From Micromonospora thermarum (lineage in GTDB: Bacteria > Actinomycetota > Actinomycetes > Mycobacteriales > Micromonosporaceae): a DNA stretch of 64,000 nucleotides. Shown here one piece after another: positions 46,417-53,452 of this stretch. A model generated the notes under the pieces. That model had not been told where the DNA came from. It made no database searches and saw nothing but the letters and a program-made list of their open reading frames with translations. The position numbers and the translations under genes are program-made. Numbering within the stretch: the stretch's first letter is position 1; each line of letters begins with the position of its first letter. The stretch spans positions 1-64,000 of the forward strand of contig NZ_JAATEO010000007.1 of the NCBI RefSeq assembly GCF_012034245.1, read 5' to 3'.

Positions 46417-47756
46417 GCCTCATCGATCGAGACCAGGGAGCGGCGAGCGCTCCCGCGACACCGCCGGCGGGGGGCCGGCGTCCGGGGCCGAGCGTGGCCG
46501 ACGTCGTCCGGGCGTTGACCACCGGAGCCCTGCCGGTTCGGGTCACCGGGTACGACGGCAGCGCCGTCGGTCCGGCCGACGCCGGGATCACCCTCGCCAT
46601 CCGTTCCGAGCGCGGCCTGTCGTACCTGCTGACGGCCCCGGGGGACCTGGGCATGGCCCGGGCGTACGTGAGCGGCGACCTCGGGCTGGAGGGGGTGCAC
46701 CCGGGCGACCCGTACGAGGCGCTGCGGGTGCTGAAGGACGAGGTTCGGCTGCGCGTCCCACCCGTCGCCGAGGCGCTGTCCCTGGCGCGTGCGCTCGGCT
46801 GGGAGCGGCTGCTGCCGCCGCCACCCCCGCCGCAGGAGGCGCTGCCCCGCTGGAAGCGGGTGGTGAACGGGCTGCGGCACTCCCGTACGCGGGACAGCAG
46901 CGCGATCTCGCACCACTACGACGTGTCGAACGCCTTCTACGAGAAGGTGCTCGGCGAGTCCATGACGTACACCTGCGCGGTGTTCCGCTCGCCGGACGAC
47001 AGCCTGGAGACGGCGCAGGCCGCGAAGTACGACCTGGTCGCGCAGAAGCTCGCGCTCAAGGCGGGGATGCGGCTGCTCGACGTGGGCTGCGGCTGGGGCG
47101 GCATGGCCCGGCACGCGGCCCGGGAGTACGGCGTGAAGGCGCTGGGAGTGACCCTGTCGCGGGCGCAGGCGGAGTGGGCGCAGGCCGCGATCGAGCGGGA
47201 GGGGTTGACCGGCCTGGCCGAGGTGCGCCACCTCGACTACCGGGACGCCCCGCGCGAGCAGTTCGACGCGGTCTCCTCGATCGGGCTGACCGAGCACATC
47301 GGGGTGCGCAACTATCCCGCGTACTTCGGCTTCCTGCGGGACCGGCTGCGCCCCGACGGGCGGCTGCTCAACCACTGCATCACGCGCGCGGACAACCGGG
47401 CGCCGCACCGCTCGGGCGCGTTCATCGACCGGTACGTCTTTCCGGACGGCGAGTTGGCCGGCCCGGGCCGGATCATCTCGGAGATCCACGACGCCGGTCT
47501 CGAGGTGCATCACGAGGAGAACCTGCGGCAGCACTACGCGTTGACCCTCGCCGCCTGGTGCCGCAACCTCGTGGCGAACTGGGACTTCTGCGTCTCGGAG
47601 GTCGGCGCCGGCACCGCCCGGGTGTGGGGCCTCTACATGGCCGGCTCGCGGATGGCGTTCGAGCGCAACGGCATCCAGCTGCACCAGGTGGTCGCCACCC
47701 GTACCGGTCCGGCGGGCGAGACGACCTACCCGCTGCGCCCCGACTGGCTGCCCTGA
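46413..47756 (+). CDS. tmsB: SAM-dependent fatty-acid C10 methyltransferase (BfaB/TmsB-like)
   Basis: Cyclopropane-synthase-family enzyme that methylates the double bond of an oleoyl lipid. N-terminal ~160-residue domain (ERGLSYLLTAPGDLGMARAYVSGDLGLEG), then the SAM domain with ISHHYDVSNAFYEKVLGESM, SAM motif LLDVGCGWGGMARHAA, and VSSIGLTEHIGVRNYPAYF. Typical C-terminus EIHDAGLEVHHEENLRQHYA. ATG overlaps the tmsA stop; the pair fits the Rv3719/Rv3720 arrangement. 447 aa. A terminator follows. Confidence 0.88.
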   Translation: MSLIDRDQGAASAPATPPAGGRRPGPSVADVVRALTTGALPVRVTGYDGSAVGPADAGITLAIRSERGLSYLLTAPGDLGMARAYVSGDLGLEGVHPGDPYEALRVLKDEVRLRVPPVAEALSLARALGWERLLPPPPPPQEALPRWKRVVNGLRHSRTRDSSAISHHYDVSNAFYEKVLGESMTYTCAVFRSPDDSLETAQAAKYDLVAQKLALKAGMRLLDVGCGWGGMARHAAREYGVKALGVTLSRAQAEWAQAAIEREGLTGLAEVRHLDYRDAPREQFDAVSSIGLTEHIGVRNYPAYFGFLRDRLRPDGRLLNHCITRADNRAPHRSGAFIDRYVFPDGELAGPGRIISEIHDAGLEVHHEENLRQHYALTLAAWCRNLVANWDFCVSEVGAGTARVWGLYMAGSRMAFERNGIQLHQVVATRTGPAGETTYPLRPDWLP

Positions 47757-47769
47757 CCGCTGCACGACG

Positions 47770-47798
47770 AAGGCCGCGCCGCGGGTCGGCGCGGCCTT
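47770..47798 (+). terminator. tmsAB terminator
   Basis: AAGGCCGCGCC (47770-47780) pairs with GGCGCGGCCTT (47788-47798), then TCGTC. Confidence 0.8.
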
Positions 47799-47810
47799 TC
47801 GTCAGAGCCA

Positions 47811-47837
47811 TTGACAAAGAAGTTTTGTACGTACAAA
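47811..47837 (+). promoter_or_regulatory. Promoter with palindromic operator of the ArsR-like/SRPBCC operon
   Basis: A perfect TTGACA -35 box (47811-47816) is followed by the 14-bp perfect palindrome TTTGTACGTACAAA (47824-47837), which would cover the spacer and -10 region. The AT-rich patch stands out from its surroundings. Confidence 0.7.
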
Positions 47838-47848
47838 CTGATTTTGCC

Positions 47849-48406
47849 ATGAGAGACGTCCTGTACCTGGAGCAGCTTGAGCAGGCCGAGGTCCTGCTCA
47901 AGCCGCAGCGCGTCGAGATCCTGCGGCAGTTGGCCGAGCCGCGCACCTGCACCGAGGTGGCCGCGCGGCTCGACCAGACGCCGCAGCGCGTCTACTACCA
48001 CGTCAAGCAGCTCGTCGCCGCCGGCCTGGTGACACAGGTCAGCGAGCGCAAGGTGCGGGGCATCAGCGAGGGCATCTACCAGGCCGCCGCCCGGTCGTAC
48101 TGGCTGTCGCCCCGGCTCGTCGGTCGCATCGGCCTGCGCCGGGCTCGCGACGAGCTGAGCCTCGGCTACCTGCTCGACCTCATGGAGGAGGTCCAGGCCG
48201 ACATCGCCGCGCTGGACCGCACCGCCCCCGAGCTCCCCTCGGTCGGGGTCTCCGGCGAGATCCGCGTACCCGCGGAGCAACGCCAACAGTTCCTGCACGA
48301 CCTGCAGGCGACCCTGCAGGACCTGTTCACGCGCTACGGCGGCGCCGAGGGCGACGCCTTCAAGCTCGCCGTGGCCGTCTACCCGAAGGGAACAGACCGT
48401 GAGTGA
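47849..48406 (+). CDS. ArsR-like winged-helix regulator, 185 aa
   Basis: HTH of the ArsR/YbaO-like (HTH_20) type at ~15-75 (PQRVEILRQLAEPRTCTEVA, ARLDQTPQRVYYHVKQLV, GLVTQVSERKVRGISEGIYQ), followed by a helical C-terminal region. No metal-binding Cys set. ATG 47849 lies about 11 bases after the TTTGTACGTACAAA palindrome, so it is probably autoregulated. The stop overlaps the start of the SRPBCC gene; such ArsR/SRPBCC pairs are common and the second gene may bind the effector. Confidence 0.85.
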   Translation: MRDVLYLEQLEQAEVLLKPQRVEILRQLAEPRTCTEVAARLDQTPQRVYYHVKQLVAAGLVTQVSERKVRGISEGIYQAAARSYWLSPRLVGRIGLRRARDELSLGYLLDLMEEVQADIAALDRTAPELPSVGVSGEIRVPAEQRQQFLHDLQATLQDLFTRYGGAEGDAFKLAVAVYPKGTDRE

Positions 48407-49268
48407 CCTGATGAAGCTGACCGTCCGCCTCGCCGCTCCGGTCGAGGCCGTCCGCCGCGCCCTCACCGACCCGACCGAGCTGCGCGTCTGGCTCACCGAG
48501 CAGGCCCGCGTCGAGCTGCCGACGGCGTACGAGTTCTGGGGCCGTCACACGCCCGAGGGCGACGCCCCGCACCAGCGGCTGCTGCACGTCGACGACCACA
48601 CGCTGCGCTTCGCCTGGCTGCTCGACGGGGTGGAGACCACCTGCGAGATCACGCTGCGTCCGGAGGGCCCGGACGCCACCGTGCTGACCCTCGCGCAGAG
48701 CCACGTCACCTTCGCCGAGGCCATCGGCGGCACCATCCGTGGGGTGCTCCAGACCTGGTGGAGTCTCGCGCTGGCCAACCTCGACGCTCACCTGGCCGGG
48801 CAACCGCTGCTGCCGAAGGTCGACTTCACCTCCGCCGAGATGCGCGGCGAACTGCTCATCGCCGCCCCGATGGCGAAGGTCTGGGAGTCGCTGACCGACT
48901 CCGAGCAGGCGAGCGCCTGGTTCGGGTACCCGATCGGCATCGAGCCCTGGGTCGGCGGCCGGTACGCGATGGGCGGCTTCGAGGCCGGCCACGCCGCCAC
49001 GGTGGTCGACGTGGAGCCGGGCCGGCGGATGTCCGTCGACTGGGGACCGATCGGCGTCACCACGTGGGAGCTGACCGAATCGGCGGGGAAGACGAAGCTG
49101 ACCTTCGTGCAGAGCGGCTTCGACGAGCAGAACCCGCCGTACTCGGCGTGGGCCGGGTCGGTCTCCGGGCTCGCCGAGCTGCGCCGCTACCACGAGATGG
49201 CCGACTGGCGGCCGATCTGGCTCTCCGTCGAGGTGCCGGGCATGGAGCCGGCGGCAGCGGCCGGCTGA
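48399..49268 (+). CDS. Tandem SRPBCC (AHSA1-like) protein, 289 aa
   Basis: Two START/Bet v1-like ligand-cavity domains. Domain 1 (~1-140: LTVRLAAPVEAVRRALTDPT, LRVWLTEQARVELP) and domain 2 (~145-285: RGELLIAAPMAKVWESLTDS, EQASAWFGYPIGIEPWVGG). Either may bind hydrophobic ligands or act as a polyketide cyclase-like scaffold. GTG 48399 overlaps the regulator's stop and follows GAAGGGA. Followed by a 12-bp terminator. Confidence 0.88.
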   Translation: MSDLMKLTVRLAAPVEAVRRALTDPTELRVWLTEQARVELPTAYEFWGRHTPEGDAPHQRLLHVDDHTLRFAWLLDGVETTCEITLRPEGPDATVLTLAQSHVTFAEAIGGTIRGVLQTWWSLALANLDAHLAGQPLLPKVDFTSAEMRGELLIAAPMAKVWESLTDSEQASAWFGYPIGIEPWVGGRYAMGGFEAGHAATVVDVEPGRRMSVDWGPIGVTTWELTESAGKTKLTFVQSGFDEQNPPYSAWAGSVSGLAELRRYHEMADWRPIWLSVEVPGMEPAAAAG

Positions 49269-49285
49269 GCATCCCGGGCGCCAGG

Positions 49286-49318
49286 AAAGGAGCCCGACCG
49301 CACCGCTCGGGCTCCTTT
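49286..49318 (+). terminator. Terminator of the SRPBCC operon
   Basis: AAAGGAGCCCGA (49286-49297) pairs with TCGGGCTCCTTT (49307-49318), a perfect 12-bp stem. The rest of the gap to 49564 holds no gene I can support. Confidence 0.85.
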
Positions 49319-49564
49319 CGTGGTGAATGTCCCCCGATCGCGGTACGTCCGGGAGATCCCAGAAGGCCGAATCAGTAAGCTCCTCATCTTTCGGCGAGGC
49401 GAATGTGTAACTATTTCGCCATAGGCACCTGGTCGGCATGAGTGGCGTAGATCCTCACGCCCTGCTCCGGACTGCACGGTGCCTCCGCCTGTGTCCTCAA
49501 ACGGATGGATGACCGATCCGTCGATGAGTCTGGCCAGGCAAGACCGAGGTGAGGAGCAGCAGTG

Positions 49565-50338
49565 ATGATGGGACGTACCCGACTGTGGGCAGTTGCGCTG
49601 GCGGCCGGCGCTGCGGTGGCGGCCACCGCTGCGGGCGGCGCGGCCATGGGCGGCGGCAAGGACGACGCCGGCGACCGTCGCGACTCGAGCGACTCCCGGG
49701 ACTGGGGTGACTCGAAGGGTGAGCGGTTCGACGTGCGGGCGAAACTCAGCGGCTACGAGGAGGACCCACTCACGATCTCGACAACGGGCAATGGTCGGTT
49801 CGAGGCTCACGTCGACGAAGGAAAGAAGGAGATCGAGTTCCGGCTCAGCTACGCGGACCTCGAAGGGAAGGTGAACGCGGCGCACATCCACTTCGGTGGG
49901 CGGCACCAGAGCGGGGGGATCATCGCCTTCCTCTGCGGCAGCCCGTCGAAGGACGGGAAGGGCGGCGCGCCGAAGGGCACGAAGGAGTGCCCGCCCTCTC
50001 CCGCCAAGGTCGAGGGGACGATCAAGCCCGCGGACGTCATCGGCCCGCAGGAGCAGGGCATCAAGCCCGGCGAGTTCGACGAGGTGGTGGAGGCGATCAA
50101 GGCCGGCGTCACGTACGTCAACGTCCACACGGACAAGTACCCGAACGGCGAGATCCGCGGTCAGATCAAGAAGGACCGGAAGAAGGACGACGAGAAGCCG
50201 GACTGGGGCAGCAAGGACGACGAGAAGCTGGACTGGGACTGGAGCAAGGACGACGAGGAGTCGGACTGGGGCGGCAAGGACGACAAGGGCGAGCACTCGG
50301 ACGAGAAGGACCGGGGCTCGGAGCACCGTGAAGGATGA
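49565..50338 (+). CDS. Secreted CHRD-domain protein with acidic Trp-repeat tail, 257 aa
   Basis: A signal peptide (LWAVALAAGAAVAATAAGGA) precedes a CHRD domain (~55-200: FDVRAKLSGYEEDPLTISTT, VNAAHIHFGGRHQSGG, YVNVHTDKYPNGEIRGQI), named after animal chordin and of unknown role in bacteria. The ~60-residue C-terminal tail is a low-complexity run of repeats like KDDEKPDWGS / KDDEKLDWDWS / KDDEESDWGG. ATG 49565 follows GAGGAG by 8 bases. The tail could bind calcium or other cations. Terminated by the hairpin at 50403-50437. Confidence 0.88.
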   Translation: MMGRTRLWAVALAAGAAVAATAAGGAAMGGGKDDAGDRRDSSDSRDWGDSKGERFDVRAKLSGYEEDPLTISTTGNGRFEAHVDEGKKEIEFRLSYADLEGKVNAAHIHFGGRHQSGGIIAFLCGSPSKDGKGGAPKGTKECPPSPAKVEGTIKPADVIGPQEQGIKPGEFDEVVEAIKAGVTYVNVHTDKYPNGEIRGQIKKDRKKDDEKPDWGSKDDEKLDWDWSKDDEESDWGGKDDKGEHSDEKDRGSEHREG

Positions 50339-50402
50339 CGGGCCTTCCCGTCCGCGCCGGCTGATGCTCTGAGTGCCTCACGGCGCTGAGGGCGGACCGG
50401 AT

Positions 50403-50437
50403 CCGAAGGGGCATCCCCTGGTGGGGTGCCCCTTCGG
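50403..50437 (+). terminator. Terminator after the CHRD gene
   Basis: CCGAAGGGGCA (50403-50413) pairs with TGCCCCTTCGG (50427-50437), extended inwards by CCCC/GGGG with a one-base bulge. Confidence 0.8.
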
Positions 50438-50521
50438 CGTGTGCGACGCCGGCACGGCCGGGCCTGGATACGCCCGAGGACCGAGGTGATTAGCCCGGGT
50501 CCCGGTGGGTACTGGCGGGCG

Positions 50522-50755
50522 ATGTTCTTCATCTTCGGCCTTCGCACGAAGGTCAGTCGGTCCGGCGTGGTGCAGCAGGTCTGCCGCCACTGCGGCAACC
50601 ACGCCGCGCAGGTCATCACCCGCCGGTCGACGAAGTTCACCCTGTTCTTCATCCCGCTCATCCCGGTCCGCACGCGGCACGTGCAGCAGTGCACCTTCTG
50701 CGGCGCCCAGTACGAGATCTCGCGGTCCGACGCGCAGCGGCTCGCGGTCGGCTGA
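50522..50755 (+). CDS. Zinc-ribbon protein, 77 aa
   Basis: Two CxxC pairs (VCRHCGNHAAQ and QCTFCGAQYE) forming a zinc-ribbon_15-type fold around the hydrophobic KFTLFFIPLIPV segment, a common small actinobacterial protein. ATG 50522; TACTGG (50510-50515) is 6 bases upstream, again a leaderless pattern. Function unknown. Confidence 0.85.
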   Translation: MFFIFGLRTKVSRSGVVQQVCRHCGNHAAQVITRRSTKFTLFFIPLIPVRTRHVQQCTFCGAQYEISRSDAQRLAVG

Positions 50756-50759
50756 GCCC

Positions 50760-50939
50760 GTGGCCCGTTTCCTCTGCTGGCTGATCGGGCGGGACCCGGT
50801 CGCACCCGCACCGGCCCCCGTGCACACCGCCTCCCGCCCGCCCTGCACTCCGGGGCGGCGGCACGGCCGCCGGAAGCGCCGACCGTTGGCCGGGACCGCC
50901 CTGCCCCGCTCGCCCCGGAACCGCTCCGCCGACCGCTGA
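50760..50939 (+). CDS. Possible small basic ORF, 59 aa
   Basis: GTG 50760 begins five bases after the zinc-ribbon stop and reads VARFLCWLIGRDPVAPAPAP, then an Arg/Pro-rich tail (CTPGRRHGRRKRRPLAGTAL). The MARxLCxLIGR opening resembles short actinobacterial proteins, but the rest looks like ordinary GC-rich intergenic translation and no ribosome binding site is visible. The remaining part of the gap to 51060 shows nothing else. Confidence 0.25.
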   Translation: MARFLCWLIGRDPVAPAPAPVHTASRPPCTPGRRHGRRKRRPLAGTALPRSPRNRSADR

Positions 50940-51096
50940 CGCCGCCGGTCGCCGTACCCGCCCGCCGGTCGCTGCCGGCCGGCGCGGCGCCGCACGCCGT
51001 ACCTCTGCTCTCGTTCCCTGTGATCTCCACCCCGACCGGGCGACCTGGCGCACCGGCGGCCTCTAGCCTGGGAGGTTCGCAAGGAACGGGGGAACG

Positions 51097-52491
51097 TTGC
51101 GCAACCACCCGGCCGTCGTGCTGGTCGCCGTCCTGCTGTCCACCTTCTCGCTGCCGGTCTCGCTGACCGGGGCCTCGGTCGCGCTGCCCGACATCGGGCG
51201 GGACCTCGACGCCGGTCTGGCCTCCGTGCAGTGGGTGGTCAACGGATACAACGCGACCTTCGCGAGCTTCATGCTCGCCACCGGCGCGCTCGCCGACCTC
51301 GTCGGCCGACGGCGCGTCTTCGCCTGCGGGGTGGCGCTGTTCGCGGCGTCCGGCCTGCTCGCCGCGGTCGCCGGCGACATCCTGCTGCTGGACGTCGCCC
51401 GCGCGGTCGCCGGTGTCGGCGCCGCGGCGGCCGCCACCAGCGCCTCCGCGCTCCTTGCCGGCGCCTTCCAGGGTCCGGCGCGGGCGCGCGCGTTCAGCAT
51501 CTTCGGTACGACGATCGGCGCCGGCCTGGCCTTCGGCCCGTCGGTCGCCGGGCTGCTGATCGACACGCTCGGGTGGCGGGCGGTGTTCGCCGTGCCGGCC
51601 CTGGCGGGCGTGGCGGTGCTGCTGCTCGTCCCGTGGCTGCCCGAGTCGCGCCAGCCGCACGCCGGCCGGATCGACTGGCCGGGCACCGGGTCGTTCACGG
51701 CCGCCCTGCTGTTGCTGATCTTCGGCTTCGTGCAGGGCCCCGAGTACGGCTGGGACGACGTGCGGATCGTCGCGGCCTTCGGGGCGGCGGTGGCGCTGCT
51801 CGTGGTGTTCGTGCGCGTGGAGCGGTCCCGTCCCGATCCGATGTTCGACCTGGCCCTGCTGGCGAACCCCCGGTTCGTCGGCATCTGCCTGGCGGCGGCC
51901 ACCATCGTGGCCGTCATGGTGCCACTGCTGGTCTACCTGCCGTCGTACTTCACGACCGTGGTCGGGCTGACGCCCGGTGCGGCGGGCGCGACGCTGATCC
52001 TGCTCACCGCGCCCACCCTGGTGTTGCCGCTGCTCGCCGGGGCGCTGACCCGGCGGGTGCCGCCTCCGGCGGTGATCGTCACGTCGGTGGCGGTGGTCGC
52101 GGTGGGCGCGGCCTGGGCGACCGTGCTGGGCCCGACCAGTGACGCGGCCGCGCTGGCCGGCCCGCTGTTGACCATGGGCGCCGGGATCGGGCTGTCGATC
52201 GGCCTGCTCGACGTGCTGGCGATCGGCAGCGTCGGGCCCCACCGGGCGGCCACCGGCGCGGGCATGATCAACACCGCCCGTCTGGCCAGCGAGACGATCG
52301 CCATCGCGGTCGTCGGCGCGGTGCTCGCGAGCACCACGGCTGGCCGGCTCGCCGACCCCGGTTTCACCGGCGGCCTGCGGACCGTGCTCTGGACGATGAC
52401 CGCCCTGGCGGCGCTCGCCGCGCTGGCCGTCGCGGCGCTGCTCCGATCGGGTGCCCGGAGCCGCGAGCCGGTGGCGCAGCCGAGCCGTTGA
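51097..52491 (+). CDS. MFS drug exporter, DHA2-type, 464 aa
   Basis: Fourteen-helix drug:H+ antiporter-like transporter. Typical DHA2 start ALPDIGRDLDAGLASVQWVV followed by GYNATFASFMLATGALADLV with the loop motif DLVGRRRVFACG, then RARAFSIFGTTIGAGLAFGP for motif C. TTG start at 51097, six bases after GGGGGA; TAGCCT at 51064-51069 is a plausible -10 box. The downstream TipA-like MerR gene starts 158 bases later and could sense an exported compound. Confidence 0.88.
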   Translation: MRNHPAVVLVAVLLSTFSLPVSLTGASVALPDIGRDLDAGLASVQWVVNGYNATFASFMLATGALADLVGRRRVFACGVALFAASGLLAAVAGDILLLDVARAVAGVGAAAAATSASALLAGAFQGPARARAFSIFGTTIGAGLAFGPSVAGLLIDTLGWRAVFAVPALAGVAVLLLVPWLPESRQPHAGRIDWPGTGSFTAALLLLIFGFVQGPEYGWDDVRIVAAFGAAVALLVVFVRVERSRPDPMFDLALLANPRFVGICLAAATIVAVMVPLLVYLPSYFTTVVGLTPGAAGATLILLTAPTLVLPLLAGALTRRVPPPAVIVTSVAVVAVGAAWATVLGPTSDAAALAGPLLTMGAGIGLSIGLLDVLAIGSVGPHRAATGAGMINTARLASETIAIAVVGAVLASTTAGRLADPGFTGGLRTVLWTMTALAALAALAVAALLRSGARSREPVAQPSR

Positions 52492-52595
52492 CCGCGGACC
52501 CTGGTGCCAGGCCCTGACCCGGGGTGACAGCCCGGCCGCGCCGGCGCGCCGGGACCGGGCCGAGCGGAGGCGTCGAGAAGGTTGTTCCTTTTCCC

Positions 52596-52626
52596 TTGAC
52601 CCTCACGTTGCGGGAGGCGGGAGCCT
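52596..52626 (+). promoter_or_regulatory. MerR-type promoter of the TipA-like gene
   Basis: TTGACC (52596-52601) and GAGCCT (52621-52626) are spaced 19 bases, the over-long spacer typical of MerR-activated promoters. In the spacer, CCTCACG (52601-52607) TTG CGGGAGG (52611-52617) forms a near-palindrome with one mismatch. Confidence 0.7.
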
Positions 52627-52649
52627 GGATCGCGGAAGGGAGGGAGACC

Positions 52650-53408
52650 ATGGCGTACACGGTGGGGCAGGTGGCGAAGGCGGCCGGTGTGACGGTCCGG
52701 ACGCTGCACCACTACGACGAGATCGGCCTGCTGTCGCCGAGCGGTCGCAGCGGCGCCGGCTACCGGCGCTACGACGACGCGGACCTGGAGCGTCTGCAGC
52801 TCATCCGCTACTACCGGGAGCTGGGTTTCCCGCTGGAGGAGATCGCCGCGATCCTCGACGACCCGGCGAGCGACCCGGCCGAGCACCTGCGCCGGCAGCA
52901 CGAGCTGCTCACCGCGCGGATCGGGAAGCTCCAGGAGATGGTCGCGGCGATCGAGATCGCGATGGAGGCACGGAAGATGAACATCCCGCTGACGCCGGAG
53001 GAACGGTTCGAGGTCTTCGGCGACTTCGACCCGGACGCGCACGCCGAGGAGGCGGAGCGCCGCTGGGGCGGCACCGAGGCGTACCGCGAGTCGGCTCGGC
53101 GCACCGCCGGCTACTCGAAGGACGACTGGCTGCGCAACAAGGCCGAGAACGAGGACTGGGGGCGGCGGTTCGCCGAGGTGATGGCCTCGGGGGCGCCGGC
53201 GGACAGCCCGGCGGCGATGGACTTGGCCGAGGAGCACCGGCAGCTCATCAGCCGGTGGTTCTACGACTGCTCGTACGAGATCCACACCGGCCTGGCCGAC
53301 ATGTACGTCGGTGACCCGCGGTTCACCGAGTACTTCGAGAAGATCCGCCCGGGGATGGCCGCGTACCTCGCGGAGGCCATCCACGCCAACGCGATCAGCC
53401 GGGCGTGA
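52650..53408 (+). CDS. TipA-like MerR regulator, 252 aa
   Basis: MerR HTH with wing (~1-70: YTVGQVAKAAGVTVRTLHHY, GYRRYDDADLERLQLIRYYR), a coiled-coil linker (~80-110), and a TipAS antibiotic-recognition domain (~135-250: YRESARRTAGYSKDDWLRNK, HRQLISRWFYDCSYEIHTGL, DPRFTEYFEKIRPGMAAYL). TipA in Streptomyces covalently binds thiopeptides. Whether the TipAS reactive Cys is conserved is uncertain; one Cys is in FYDCSYE. ATG 52650 behind GGAAGGGAGGGAG. Likely autoactivated from the 19-bp-spacer promoter. Confidence 0.9.
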   Translation: MAYTVGQVAKAAGVTVRTLHHYDEIGLLSPSGRSGAGYRRYDDADLERLQLIRYYRELGFPLEEIAAILDDPASDPAEHLRRQHELLTARIGKLQEMVAAIEIAMEARKMNIPLTPEERFEVFGDFDPDAHAEEAERRWGGTEAYRESARRTAGYSKDDWLRNKAENEDWGRRFAEVMASGAPADSPAAMDLAEEHRQLISRWFYDCSYEIHTGLADMYVGDPRFTEYFEKIRPGMAAYLAEAIHANAISRA

Positions 53409-53449
53409 CGGCCCGTGGCCCTGGCAGGCGCCGCCAGGGCCACGGGCCG
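53409..53449. terminator. 17-bp bidirectional terminator
   Basis: CGGCCCGTGGCCCTGGC (53409-53425) and GCCAGGGCCACGGGCCG (53433-53449) are perfect inverted arms with a 7-base loop between convergent genes. Confidence 0.85.
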
Positions 53450-53452
53450 CGT

